A DNA stretch of 64,000 nucleotides from Microtetraspora niveoalba (GTDB lineage: Bacteria; Actinomycetota; Actinomycetes; Streptosporangiales; Streptosporangiaceae). A model generated the notes under the pieces. The model was given only the letters and a program-made list of their open reading frames with translations, searched no databases and was not told the origin of the DNA. Positions 42,971-51,805 of this stretch are shown piece after piece. Where the stretch lies: contig NZ_BBYM01000013.1 of assembly GCF_001570405.1 (NCBI RefSeq), positions 1 through 64,000 on the forward strand. The letters are read 5' to 3'. Each line of letters starts with the position of its first letter. The first letter of the stretch is position 1. The translations under genes were made by a program, and so were the position numbers.

Positions 42971-43956
42971 CCACTCACGACATCGCGCTCGACTGGGTCA
43001 GGCGCGAGATCAAGGAGGGGCGGCTGCCGTGCGCGGTGTTCGGCGCCGCCACCTCCGACGGGATCCAGGTGCTGGAGGCGTTCGGCGAGCACGACGGCCG
43101 GGAGACCAGGACCGGGGACCACTTCGCGCTGTTCTCGGTGACCAAGCCGCTGGTGGGGCTGGCCGCCCTGCGCCAGGTCGAGCGCGGGCTGCTGTCGCTG
43201 CGCCGCCCGCTGCGGGACGTACTGCCGAACTTCGCGCGGCCCGACGTGACGCTCTGGCACCTGCTCACCCACACCAGCGGCATCGCCGAGCAGACGCTCA
43301 CGCCCGACGACCTGCTGGAGCACCTCGTCACCGCGCCGTCGATGTTCGAGGCGGGCACGCTCAGCCATTACTCCAACCTGGCCTTCGCCGGGATCGCGGA
43401 GATGGTCCGCGACGTCACGGGCCGCGACGTGGCCGACGTGATCGACTCCGACCTGAACACGCTGGTGCCGGGCGGCGGGCGGATCACGTTCGACCCGGCG
43501 TGCGACGCGGCCGAGGTCCACGGCATGGAACTGCTCGGGCCCGGCTTCGACTTCGACACGTTCGTACGGCTCCGCCACCCGGCGGGGGCGCTGTTCTCCC
43601 GGGCCGAGGACCTCCTGGCGCTGGGCGGGGCGCTGCTGCGCGGCGACCGCGGACTGATCCACCCGACCACCCTGGCCGCCATGACGACCCCGCAGACGAC
43701 GGGCCTGGTCAAGCTGCAGCCCGACCCGGTCAACGCCGGGCAGGACTGGGGTCTCACCTGGAACCTGCGCCACTCGGCTCCCGGGCTGCTCGAGCGGCGG
43801 CTGTACGGGCACGGCGGTGCCTCGGGGTGCCAGTGGTGGATGTACCCGGAGCAGGACGCGTGCTTCGTGCTGCTGATCAACGTGATGGCGCCGAGCCTGT
43901 ACGGCGTCGACGTCGACGGTCTGCACAACGCCTTCACCACCGGGCTCGATGCGTGA
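42967..43956 (+). CDS. Serine hydrolase of the beta-lactamase/class C type
   Basis: A 329-aa hydrolase. SxxK motif SVTK (Ser57, Lys60), tyrosine motif HYSN (Tyr135-Ser-Asn), and third-box equivalent YGHGGASG. No signal peptide, so it is cytosolic and unlikely to be a resistance enzyme; such members are esterases or amidases (EstB-like). Located between importer and rhamnosidase, it probably removes an acyl group from the imported glycoside. Confidence 0.88.
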   Translation: MTTHDIALDWVRREIKEGRLPCAVFGAATSDGIQVLEAFGEHDGRETRTGDHFALFSVTKPLVGLAALRQVERGLLSLRRPLRDVLPNFARPDVTLWHLLTHTSGIAEQTLTPDDLLEHLVTAPSMFEAGTLSHYSNLAFAGIAEMVRDVTGRDVADVIDSDLNTLVPGGGRITFDPACDAAEVHGMELLGPGFDFDTFVRLRHPAGALFSRAEDLLALGGALLRGDRGLIHPTTLAAMTTPQTTGLVKLQPDPVNAGQDWGLTWNLRHSAPGLLERRLYGHGGASGCQWWMYPEQDACFVLLINVMAPSLYGVDVDGLHNAFTTGLDA

Positions 43957-46574
43957 ACCGGGATTCGGGGGTGCTCGGAGTGCAGGTCTCAGGCGCGCAG
44001 GCGCCGTTCGTCCGTTCGGCCCCGCCCGGTTCACGGGCGGGCCTGACGTGCGGTCTGGCGGATCCGCTGGGCGTGGACGATCCGTCTCCCCGGCTGTCGT
44101 GGGACGCCCGGCTGCTCGGGGAGGCCACCGTGGTGGTGTCCTCGGACGGGCGCGAGGTGTGGCGGTCGTCCGTGCCGGCCGGATCGCACGGCGTGGACGT
44201 GCCGGATGAGTGGCTGGCGCCGCTGACGCCGTACACGTGGAGAGTGGAAGGGCACGCGACCGGCGCGTTCACCACGGGCCTGCGGGCGCGCGGCGGGTGG
44301 GACGCCCCCTGGCTGGCGGGCGACCCCCGGGCGGCGGTGAGCCTGCGCGGGTCGTTCACGTGGCGTCCCGCTCCCGGGCGCGCCTGGCTGGCCGCCACCG
44401 CGCTGGGCGTCTACCGGGCGCTGCTCAACGGGGTACGGCTGGGCGAGGAGGAGCTGGCCCCCGGCTGGACCGACTACGGCCACCGGACGCGCTATCGGCT
44501 GCTGGAGCTCACGGAGCTGCTCGCACCCGGTGAGAACGAGCTGGAGCTGTGGCTCGCTCCCGGCTGGTACGCGGGTCACGTCGCCGGCGGAGGCCCGCGC
44601 CGCTACGGCGACCGTCCCGCCGCCAGCGCCCAGGTGCTCGTGCGGGACGACGACGGGATCCGCCGCGTGTTCGCCACGGACGCGGCCTGGACCCGGCGGG
44701 ATCTCGGCCGCCCGCGCGCCGACCTGGTGATGGGCGAGACCGTCCGGGCTCCTTCCCGGCAGGTCGCGCCCGCCGAGACGACGGCCGCCCCGGAGATCCT
44801 GGTGGAGGCCGACCCCGCTCCCCCGGTGCGGGTGATCGGCACGGTGCCCGCCGTGTCCGTGACCGAACCCGCGCCGGGCGTCCAGGTGGCCGACTTCGGG
44901 CGGAACGTCGTCGGGCGCGTACGGCTGCGCGTCGACACGCCGGGCCCCGTACGGATCGTGGTGCGGCACGGGGAGGAGCTGACCGCGACCGGGCGGCTCT
45001 ACACCGACAACCTGCGCACCGCGGACCAGCGTGACGAGTTCGTCCTCGGCCCCGGCTCGCACGTCGTGGAGCCCGCGTTCACCCTGCACGGGTTCCGCTA
45101 TGCGGAGGTCACCGGCTGGCCGGGCGCGCTGACGCCGGACGACCTGGAGGCGGTGCTGCTGTCCTCCGCGCTCGCCGTCACCGGCTCGCTGACCGTGAGC
45201 GATCCCGCCGTTCGGCAACTCGTCGCCAACATCGCCGCGTCGGCGGACGGCAACCTGGTGAGCGTGCCGACCGACTGCCCGCAGCGCGACGAGCGGACCG
45301 GCTGGACGGCCGACATCTCGGTGTTCGGGTCGACGCTCAGTTTCCTGCGGCACACGCAGGCGTTCCTGTCCGGCTGGGTGACGACGCTGATCGACGGGCA
45401 GCGGGCCGACGGCGCGGTCCCGCATGTCGCGCCGGTCCTGCCCGAGTACGGATACGACTCCCCCGTGTGGTCCGACGCGCTGGTCGAGGTGCCGTGGCTG
45501 CTGTGGCGGCGCTACGGCGACGACCGCACGCTGCGCCGCGCGTACGAGCCGATGCGGCGGTGGGCCGACTACTGCCTGGCCCAGGCCGAGGACGGCATCA
45601 GACCGGGCAGGGCCCTGGGCGACTGGCTGGCCCCCGGCACGGTCGAGACGCCCAAGAGCCTCATCGCCACCGCCGCCCTCGCCCGCAGCCTCCGCCTGGT
45701 CGCACACGTGGCCGACGTGCTCGGCGAGCCGCACGCGCCGGAGTACAACGAGGCGTTCACCCGCGTGTCGGGCGCCTTCCAGCGGGCCTTCCTCAACGGG
45801 CCGAGGCTGCACACCGAGACGCAGACCGGCTACGCCGTCGCCCTCGCCTGGGACCTGGTCCCGCCCGAGGACCGGGCCGCGTCGGCGCAGGCGCTGGCCG
45901 ACCTGGTCCGCGCCGACGGGCACCGGCTCATGACGGGCTTCGTCGGCACCCCCCTGCTGCTGCCCGTGTTGTCGGAGACCGGCCACCACGACCTGGCGTG
46001 CCGGATCTTCAACCAGGAGGGCTATCCGTCCTGGCGCTACCAGCTCCGCGCCGGGGCGACGACCATGTGGGAGCGCTGGGACGCCTGGCACCACCGGCAC
46101 GGCCTGCAGACGCCGGCCATGAACTCCTTCAACCACTACGCCTACGGCTGCGTGGGCGACTGGCTGTTCCGGCACGTGGCGGGCCTGGGCGACGACCCGC
46201 GCGGGACGGGTGGCGGCTTCGGCGAGCTGCTGCTGCGTCCCGGCCCCGTCCCGCTGCTGCGCCAGGCGCACGCCCGCTACGGGAGCGCGTCGGGGACCGT
46301 CGAGTCGGGCTGGCGGGCCGGGCCCGACGGGGTCCAGTTCACGTTCGCCGTCCCGGAGGGGGTGACCGCCCGCGCGGTGCTGCCCGTGCGCGGCGCGTGG
46401 GACGGGATGACCGTCAACGGCACCTTCCTCATGGGCCTCGGCGAGCAGTTGCCGACCACCAGGCTGGCCGACGGGGGCTGCGCCCTGAACTTGCCGCCGG
46501 GCCGCTGGTCGTTCACGGCCCCCGCGGCGGCCACGGCCCACCTACTCCAGGAGTGGGACGACCTGGGCCGGTGA
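43953..46574 (+). CDS. GH78-type alpha-L-rhamnosidase
   Basis: An 873-aa protein. N-terminal Bac_rhamnosid_N-type beta domain (PRLSWDARLLGEATVVVSSD, YTWRVEG), a second sandwich (ALGVYRALLNGVRLGEEELA), then the (alpha/alpha)6 catalytic domain with the signature VPTDCPQRDERTGWTAD containing the catalytic acids, and MWERWDAWHH downstream. No signal peptide, so it hydrolyses rhamnosides inside the cell. GTGA overlap with the serine hydrolase gene. Last gene of the operon, followed by a terminator hairpin. Confidence 0.9.
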   Translation: MNRDSGVLGVQVSGAQAPFVRSAPPGSRAGLTCGLADPLGVDDPSPRLSWDARLLGEATVVVSSDGREVWRSSVPAGSHGVDVPDEWLAPLTPYTWRVEGHATGAFTTGLRARGGWDAPWLAGDPRAAVSLRGSFTWRPAPGRAWLAATALGVYRALLNGVRLGEEELAPGWTDYGHRTRYRLLELTELLAPGENELELWLAPGWYAGHVAGGGPRRYGDRPAASAQVLVRDDDGIRRVFATDAAWTRRDLGRPRADLVMGETVRAPSRQVAPAETTAAPEILVEADPAPPVRVIGTVPAVSVTEPAPGVQVADFGRNVVGRVRLRVDTPGPVRIVVRHGEELTATGRLYTDNLRTADQRDEFVLGPGSHVVEPAFTLHGFRYAEVTGWPGALTPDDLEAVLLSSALAVTGSLTVSDPAVRQLVANIAASADGNLVSVPTDCPQRDERTGWTADISVFGSTLSFLRHTQAFLSGWVTTLIDGQRADGAVPHVAPVLPEYGYDSPVWSDALVEVPWLLWRRYGDDRTLRRAYEPMRRWADYCLAQAEDGIRPGRALGDWLAPGTVETPKSLIATAALARSLRLVAHVADVLGEPHAPEYNEAFTRVSGAFQRAFLNGPRLHTETQTGYAVALAWDLVPPEDRAASAQALADLVRADGHRLMTGFVGTPLLLPVLSETGHHDLACRIFNQEGYPSWRYQLRAGATTMWERWDAWHHRHGLQTPAMNSFNHYAYGCVGDWLFRHVAGLGDDPRGTGGGFGELLLRPGPVPLLRQAHARYGSASGTVESGWRAGPDGVQFTFAVPEGVTARAVLPVRGAWDGMTVNGTFLMGLGEQLPTTRLADGGCALNLPPGRWSFTAPAAATAHLLQEWDDLGR

Positions 46575-46593
46575 GCTGGTTGTGAGGCTCGCG

Positions 46594-46631
46594 GTCACCA
46601 CTCGTGTCGTTTCCCGTCACCGAGTGGTGAC
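46594..46631. terminator. Bidirectional terminator between convergent genes
   Basis: GTCACCACTCG (46594-46604) and CGAGTGGTGAC (46621-46631) form a perfect 11-bp stem with a 16-nt loop. It lies between the rhamnosidase stop and the convergent SGNH hydrolase stop. Confidence 0.75.
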
Positions 46632-46706
46632 TTCGGGTGTGGCAGGTGTGTGCCGGCCTCCAGCCGCCGGCCCTCACCGCTCTCGGAGTCGGGGCCGTAG
46701 GTGCGT

Positions 46707-47612
46707 CTACTGGGAGGAGGAGGAGGGGCGCACCTCGGTGGACGCGGTCTTCATCTCGGTCGCCGGCACCTCTGCCCCCGCCGCCGGCACCTCTGCCCCC
46801 GCCGCCGGCACCTCTGAGCCCGCCGCAGGCACGCTCGCGGCCGGCTGGGCCCACGGCGTGAGCTCCGGGCGCTTGGCCGTGCGGCCGTCGCCCGACGAGC
46901 GGCCGCGGATGCGGCGGCCGATCCACGGGCCCGCGAAGGTGGCGAACCAGCGCAGCTCGGCCGCCGCCACCCGCCACGCCGCCGCCGGGGGCAAGGGCGG
47001 GAAGGGCAGCATCCACGTGTCGTCGCTGCCGGGCAGGCCGAGGGAGTGGGCCATGGCGGCGGCGATGCGGGCGTGGCCGACCGGGCTCGCGTGCAGCCGG
47101 TCCGTGCTCCACATGCGCGCGTCGGTGACGAACTCCATCGCGAACGTGTCCACCACCGTGACCCCGTGGCGGGCCGCGGCGGCGCGGATGCGGGCGTTGA
47201 GGTCGAGCACCTTGGGCCGGAGCGGCCGGGCTATCGGAGCGATCTTCCCGATATCCGGAAAAGTCACGGTAACCACGTGTGCGCCCGACTCGGTGAGGGC
47301 GGCGTACATCTCCTCCAGTACCTCCGCCACAGCGGCCGGCTCGCAGCCGGGGCGGATGAGGTCGTTCATGCCCGCCATGACCGTGGCCAGGTCGGGGCGC
47401 AGCGCCAGCGCGGCGGCCAGTTGCTCGGAGCGGATCTGGCCCGCGAGCCGGCCGCGGACCGCGAGGTTGGCGTACAGGAGATCGGGGTTGGCGCCGGCCA
47501 GGTGCTCGGCGAGGCGGTCGGCCCAGCCGCGGTGGCCGGTGACGTCGTCGCCGTCGCCGAGGCCCTCGGTCTGGCTGTCGCCGAGCGCGACGTAACGCGT
47601 GTAGACGGTCAT
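46707..47612 (-). CDS. SGNH/GDSL-type hydrolase with a repeat tail
   Basis: A 301-aa lipase/esterase. Block I GDSQTEG supplies the catalytic Ser, block III is VMAGMNDLIRPG, and the Asp/His dyad is in STDRLHASPVGH. The last 60 residues are low complexity with three 7-residue repeats (AGAEVPA). No signal peptide. The ATG overlaps the PadR stop (ATGA), so it is likely controlled by PadR. Confidence 0.85.
   Translation of the reverse strand: MTVYTRYVALGDSQTEGLGDGDDVTGHRGWADRLAEHLAGANPDLLYANLAVRGRLAGQIRSEQLAAALALRPDLATVMAGMNDLIRPGCEPAAVAEVLEEMYAALTESGAHVVTVTFPDIGKIAPIARPLRPKVLDLNARIRAAAARHGVTVVDTFAMEFVTDARMWSTDRLHASPVGHARIAAAMAHSLGLPGSDDTWMLPFPPLPPAAAWRVAAAELRWFATFAGPWIGRRIRGRSSGDGRTAKRPELTPWAQPAASVPAAGSEVPAAGAEVPAAGAEVPATEMKTASTEVRPSSSSQ
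46763..46825. repeat. Three 21-bp tandem repeats in the hydrolase tail
   Basis: The unit CCGGCACCTCTGCCCCCGCC plus one base is repeated from 46763, 46784 and 46805. Each unit encodes seven residues, so the number of copies can vary without frameshift. Confidence 0.85.
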
Positions 47613-48184
47613 GAGGTCTCCCTTCCGGCGCGGGCCATGCGCTCGCCGAGCGTCCGCGCCGTCTCCAGGCACCAGGCGCGGGTCTCGCGCTCCAGCCTGC
47701 ATCCCGCCAGGCAGGACAGGTAGGGGCCGACGTTCTCGCCCTGGCGCAGGAACGTCTCCTCGTCCAGCTCGCCGCGCAGGCGCAGCAGGAGCTGCTCGAA
47801 GACCTCCAGCTTGGCGGCGGCCTGCCGGGCCCGGTCGTGCAACTGCTCGATCACCGGCGCGGGGTCGAGCAGGTCGACGGCGTGCACCTTGACGGCCAGG
47901 TCGTCGCGGATGAGCAGGGGCTTGGCGGGGGTGGCGGCGAAGGCCGCCAGCTCGCTGAGCCCGGCCCCGGTCACCTTGAACACGCGCTTGTTGGGGCGGC
48001 CCCGCTGGACCACCTCACGGCCCGTGACCAGGCCGTCGGCCTCCAGCTTGGTCAGCTCGGCGTAGAGCTGCTGCGGGGCGGCGTACCAGAAGTTGGAGAC
48101 GCCGATGTCGAAGATCTTGGTGAGCTGGTATCCGCTGTATTCGCCGTCGAGCAGCGCCGCCAGCACCGCGTGCCGGAGGGCCAT
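47609..48184 (-). CDS. PadR-family regulator
   Basis: A 191-aa protein. The N-terminal winged helix reads LRHAVLAALLDGEYSGYQLT, YAAPQQLYAELTKLEADGLV, RGRPNKRVFKVT, typical of PadR. The long C-terminal helix pair (EQLHDRARQAAAKLEVFEQL) mediates dimerisation. Two inverted repeats lie directly upstream at 48195-48227. It is co-translated with the SGNH hydrolase. Confidence 0.9.
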   Translation of the reverse strand: MALRHAVLAALLDGEYSGYQLTKIFDIGVSNFWYAAPQQLYAELTKLEADGLVTGREVVQRGRPNKRVFKVTGAGLSELAAFAATPAKPLLIRDDLAVKVHAVDLLDPAPVIEQLHDRARQAAAKLEVFEQLLLRLRGELDEETFLRQGENVGPYLSCLAGCRLERETRAWCLETARTLGERMARAGRETS

Positions 48185-48194
48185 CGGCTAGCAG

Positions 48195-48227
48195 TACTCA
48201 TGAAGGTGAGTAGTCATGGAGATGACT
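48195..48227. promoter_or_regulatory. Two adjacent dyads upstream of the PadR gene
   Basis: TACTCA/TGAGTA (48195-48200, 48207-48212) and AGTCAT/ATGACT (48212-48217, 48222-48227) are exact inverted repeats overlapping by one base. They lie 11 bp from the PadR start and are the probable autoregulatory site. Confidence 0.7.
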
Positions 48228-48464
48228 ATAAGCCGACGGGCGCCCAGGCGCCAGAGGGTCGCCACGGAGCGCAGGACCGGAGAACAAGGAGTCCCTGGTG
48301 GGCGTGAAGGTGAACCCGCCTGAGTTCGAGGCGGAAGCGGTCGCAGTGATCACGCCCGCACGATCCGGGCGTGCGGGGGGCTCTGATGTAAAAAACTCTA
48401 TACACGAGGTCAAAGATTCGCTACCTTTGCGATGTCAAAGATTCTGTACATCGAGGGGCTGGTC

Positions 48465-48893
48465 ATGACACACGAGGAGAAGCGTGCGTGGATCCGGCTG
48501 GTCGTCGCCGTGCTCGCGTACGCCGCGTACGTGGGCGTCATCCTGAATCGCGCGGAGGGAGGACCGATGCCCGCCGTGCCGTACGCCGGCGCTCTGCTGT
48601 GGTCGATCGGCGGATCGATCACCGCGTCGATCGTGGCCGAGATCGGGATGGCGATCGTGAACCCGGGAGCGTCCCGCGCCAAGGACGTGCGGGACAGGGA
48701 GATCGGGCGGCTCGGCGAGTACATCGGTCAGTCGTTCGTCGTCGTCGGCGCGGTGGCGGCGATGCTCATGGCGGTGGCCGGGTGGGACCGGTTCTGGATC
48801 GCCAACGTGGTCTACCTCTGCTTCGTGCTGTCGGCGGTCCTCGGCTCGATCGCCAAGATCGTCCTCTATCGCAGGAGCTTTCCGCAGTGGTGA
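48465..48893 (+). CDS. DUF2178-type membrane protein
   Basis: A protein of about 142 aa with four hydrophobic segments (LVVAVLAYAAYVGVIL, YAGALLWSIGGSITASIVAE, SFVVVGAVAAMLMAVAGW, IANVVYLCFVLSAVLGSI). The pairing with a small HTH regulator is typical of DUF2178 proteins. ATG at 48465 has GAGGGG upstream. A GTCAAAGATTC direct repeat (48415 and 48434 region) precedes it and may be the regulator's site. The next gene overlaps by GTGA. Confidence 0.75.
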   Translation: MTHEEKRAWIRLVVAVLAYAAYVGVILNRAEGGPMPAVPYAGALLWSIGGSITASIVAEIGMAIVNPGASRAKDVRDREIGRLGEYIGQSFVVVGAVAAMLMAVAGWDRFWIANVVYLCFVLSAVLGSIAKIVLYRRSFPQW

Positions 48894-49120
48894 AGCCGAC
48901 CCGCGTCACGAACCGCATCCGCGCGCTGCGGTTCGCGCACGACGAGATGACCCAGGCCGAACTGGCGGAGCGCATCGGCGTGACGCGGCAGACCGTCATC
49001 GCCATCGAACAGGGCCGATACTCCCCGTCGCTGGAGATGGCCTTCCGAATCGCCCGGGTGTTCGGCGTTCCGCTCGACGACGTGTTCCAGTACCCCGACC
49101 TTCCCGAGGAGACGACATGA
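48890..49120 (+). CDS. Small XRE-type HTH regulator
   Basis: A 76-aa Cro/CI-type protein: RIRALRFAHDEMTQAELAER, IGVTRQTVIAIEQGRYSPSL, EMAFRIARVFGVPLDDVFQY. It consists of a single HTH plus C-terminal helix, the YozG-like class. GTGA overlap with the membrane-protein gene and ATGA overlap with the oxidoreductase gene show one transcript. Confidence 0.88.
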   Translation: MKPTRVTNRIRALRFAHDEMTQAELAERIGVTRQTVIAIEQGRYSPSLEMAFRIARVFGVPLDDVFQYPDLPEETT

Positions 49121-50094
49121 AGGCCATCGTTCAGGACGCGTACGGCCCGGCCGACGTGCTCGAACTGCGGGACGTCGACCGGCCGTCCATCGGCGACGAC
49201 GAGGTGCTCGTCGAGGTCCGCGCCGCCGGTGTGGATCCGGGCGTGTGGATCCTCATGACCGGCCGGCCGTACCTCGTGCGCCTCATGGGGTACGGGCTGC
49301 GCCGGCCCAAGGTCCCGGTGCGCGGCCGTGACGTCGCCGGGGTGGTGGCCGCCGTCGGCGCACGGGTGACCCGGTTCCGGCCCGGGCAGGAGGTGTACGG
49401 CACCTGCGAGAGCGGCTCGTTCGCCGAGTACGCGAGCGCGCCGCAGGGACGGCTCGCGCCGAAGCCGGCCGGCCTGTCGTTCGAGCAGGCCGCCGCGGTG
49501 CCGGTCTCGGGGATGACGGCGCTGCAGAGCGTCCGCGACTGCGGCCGCGTACGGCCGGGCCAGCGGGTGATGGTGATCGGGGCGTCGGGAGGCGTGGGGT
49601 CGTTCGCCGTGCAGATCGCCACGGCGTCCGGCGCGAGGGTGACCGGAGTGTGCGGTGCGGCCAAGGCCGACCTGGTGCGATCCCTGGGCGCCGAGGACGT
49701 CATCGACTACGCCCGTGACGAGATCGACCATGACGGTGCACGCTACGACGTCGTCATCGACACCGCCGGGAACCGTCCGTTGTCCCTGCTGCGGCGTGCC
49801 CTGACCCCGCGCGGGACGCTGGTGATCGTCGGAGGTGGGCACGACAGGTATCCGCTCTCCGGCGGCTTCGAGCGTCAACTGCGGGCGCCGCTGGTCTCGA
49901 TGTTCGTCGGTCAGCGGCTGCGCGGCCTGACCACCAGGGAACGCGCCGAGGACCTCGAGGAACTGGGACGGCTCATCGAGTCCGGCGCCGTCACCCCGGT
50001 CATCGACCGCGTCTATCCCCTCGCGGAAGCATCCGACGCGATCCACCACTTCTCCGAGGGCCATCCCGCGGGCAAGGTGGTCGTCACCTTGTGA
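49117..50094 (+). CDS. Zeta-crystallin-like MDR NAD(P)H oxidoreductase
   Basis: A 325-aa medium-chain reductase. GroES-like N-domain (DEVLVEVRAAGVDPGVWILM), nucleotide motif VIGASGGVGSFAVQIATASG, and C-terminal AEASDAIHHFSEGHPAGKVV. No zinc-binding cysteine set. Terminal gene of the DUF2178-HTH operon. Reduces quinones or enals with NAD(P)H. Confidence 0.88.
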   Translation: MKAIVQDAYGPADVLELRDVDRPSIGDDEVLVEVRAAGVDPGVWILMTGRPYLVRLMGYGLRRPKVPVRGRDVAGVVAAVGARVTRFRPGQEVYGTCESGSFAEYASAPQGRLAPKPAGLSFEQAAAVPVSGMTALQSVRDCGRVRPGQRVMVIGASGGVGSFAVQIATASGARVTGVCGAAKADLVRSLGAEDVIDYARDEIDHDGARYDVVIDTAGNRPLSLLRRALTPRGTLVIVGGGHDRYPLSGGFERQLRAPLVSMFVGQRLRGLTTRERAEDLEELGRLIESGAVTPVIDRVYPLAEASDAIHHFSEGHPAGKVVVTL

Positions 50095-50304
50095 GGACTC
50101 GTAGTCGACCGGCGAAGGCGTGCGGGCGGCCTTGAGCTCCCAGGCCGTCTCGGGGCGGGTGCGCCCGCGGCCCGTTTCCGCCGTCCCCCCTCCGCACGGG
50201 CGGAGGAAGTCCTGAGGACCTCGCGGGCGCCGGTGCCGGCATGCTCCTACCAGCTTGATCTACACGCACCGTCGCGGACAGGGCAGCCGACAGCTTTAGT
50301 CGTC

Positions 50305-50330
50305 TTGACAACAAATATTGTCGGTGACAT
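50305..50330 (+). promoter_or_regulatory. Putative promoter with dyad upstream of the RibD-C gene
   Basis: TTGACA (50305-50310) is a consensus -35. It overlaps the dyad GACAA/TTGTC (50307-50311, 50318-50322). The -10 is not clear. The region 50095-50447 otherwise has no gene; the dyad suggests a TetR or MarR-type operator whose regulator is not adjacent. Confidence 0.5.
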
Positions 50331-50447
50331 CTTGGTCGCGGCGCAGGAAGCCTCGCTTGAACGCTTCCTGCCGCCTGCGATGAGTTCCGGGACAACGGCC
50401 AGATCAGATGACAGGACATCTGGCCTCGGTGATCAAGGAGTGGTTCG

Positions 50448-51068
50448 ATGCGGAAAATCACTGCCGGTCTGTTCATCTCGCTCGACGGCGTCATCGACAA
50501 TCCGCAGGATTGGCACTTCCCCTACTTCAACGACGAGATGGGCGCGGCCGTCTTCGCGCAACTGGCCACCGCGGACACGGTGTTGCTCGGCCGCAAAACC
50601 TACGACAGCTTCGCCGGCGCATGGCCGGACCGCGAGGCCGCCGGTGGCCCGGACGCCTCCATGGGCAAGGCGCTCGGCGACGCCCGCAAGATCGTGGTCT
50701 CGAACCAGAGTCTCCAGTTCACCTGGCGCAACTCCGAACAGCTGGAAGGCGACCTCGTCAAGGCCGTCACCGCGCTGAAGAACGAGCCCGGCGCGACGGA
50801 CATCGCGATGAGCGGATCCGTCTCCATCGTCCGCCAACTGCTGGCCGCCGGCCTCCTCGACGAGCTCCACCTGCTGGTCCACCCGATCGCCGTACGCAAG
50901 GGCGCGCGCCTGTTCGAGGAGGGCGAGCCCCCGATTCCGCTGCGGCTCGTCTCTTCCACGACCTTCGCCACCGGCGTCCTGCACCTCATCTACACTCCGG
51001 ACGAATCGGCCCCCACAGGCGCGTACGAGGACGCCAGGGAACACCTGCCTCAAGCCGAGAACAGCTGA
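50448..51068 (+). CDS. RibD C-terminal/dihydrofolate-reductase-fold protein
   Basis: A 206-aa protein of the RibD_C family (ITAGLFISLDGVIDNPQDWH, TVLLGRKTYDSFAGAWPDRE, DIAMSGSVSIVRQLLAAGLL, ELHLLVHPIAVRKG). The fold binds NADPH; stand-alone members reduce unknown substrates and are not true riboflavin enzymes. ATG with AAGGAG upstream. Single-gene unit after the dyad promoter. Confidence 0.9.
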   Translation: MRKITAGLFISLDGVIDNPQDWHFPYFNDEMGAAVFAQLATADTVLLGRKTYDSFAGAWPDREAAGGPDASMGKALGDARKIVVSNQSLQFTWRNSEQLEGDLVKAVTALKNEPGATDIAMSGSVSIVRQLLAAGLLDELHLLVHPIAVRKGARLFEEGEPPIPLRLVSSTTFATGVLHLIYTPDESAPTGAYEDAREHLPQAENS

Positions 51069-51159
51069 TATCCGCGCCGGCCGACCGCCGCATGGATCAC
51101 CGTCTTCCCCACGATGGCGAGAAAGGCCGCGCCAGCCGCTCTCACCCTCGTTCGGATCA

Positions 51160-51211
51160 AGAACTCGGTTGCGGTGACGGTGGCGGGGACGCCGAGTTCG
51201 GCGGCGACCGC
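51160..51211 (-). repeat. 52-bp segment duplicated from the NMT1-like gene
   Basis: On the minus strand this segment matches 8173-8224 with one difference in 52 bases and encodes the same AVAAELGVPATVTA-EF stretch. The surrounding frame (stop to stop about 51070-51235) shows no further similarity. It is probably the relic of a second NMT1-like gene, or of a recombination between copies. Confidence 0.75.
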
Positions 51212-51235
51212 TGTCGCGCCGTACAGCGGACCGGA

Positions 51236-51805
51236 TCAGGCGGCGTCGTAGACGAGGAGCCCGTTGTCGAGAAGGCGTGCGCCCGCGGTGGGCAGGTGTT
51301 CGGTGAGTCGCCCGTCATGGGCCAGGTGCAGTACGGAGACCTGGTGGACCAGCACGGCGTAGTCGGCGATGATCCTCCGATGGCAGCGCCACCAGACCGC
51401 CTCGCTGCACATGATCGCGGTACGGGTGGCCGCCGCCTGGTCCAGGAGCTCCTTCAGGGCGGCGTGGAACTCCGGTGCGCGGCTGTAGCCGGCGTACCCC
51501 CGGAAGGAGTCGTTCCGCCAAAACGTGTCGGGCGAGTCCGGAGCCGGCGTGCGGAAACCGCCGAGCCGCCGCTCCCACCGGTAGCCGATCCCCTCCTCCG
51601 GCAGCCAGGCGGAGAGCTCGTGCCTGCCCACATGGGGGACGCGCCGGCTCCCGGGCGCGGTACGGACGTCCACGACGGCCTCCGCGTCCACGCCGTGAAG
51701 GAGGGTTGCGATCAGGGTCCGGGAGGCGGTGCCGTGACCGAAGGTGAGCAGCGGAGGCGTCCGGACGCGGCCGGCGAACGACGGACGCGGGTCGGCGGTA
51801 GCCAC
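51236..51805 (-). CDS. DUF488-family protein
   Basis: A protein of about 189 aa. Family features: LLTFGHGTASRTLIATLLHG, VVDVRTAPGSRRVPHVGRHE, YRWERRLGGFR, and MCSEAVWWRCHRRIIADYAV with the conserved Cys-Glu. DUF488 proteins are of uncertain function, possibly nucleic-acid or phosphate-related. The start is uncertain; I use the GTG at 51805, and an upstream in-frame extension to 51922 exists. Confidence 0.8.
   Translation of the reverse strand: MATADPRPSFAGRVRTPPLLTFGHGTASRTLIATLLHGVDAEAVVDVRTAPGSRRVPHVGRHELSAWLPEEGIGYRWERRLGGFRTPAPDSPDTFWRNDSFRGYAGYSRAPEFHAALKELLDQAAATRTAIMCSEAVWWRCHRRIIADYAVLVHQVSVLHLAHDGRLTEHLPTAGARLLDNGLLVYDAA

Noticed and set aside
42967-43956. A beta-lactamase resistance gene
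   Set aside because: SxxK and YSN motifs are present, but there is no signal peptide and it lies in a sugar-uptake operon, so an esterase/amidase role is more likely.
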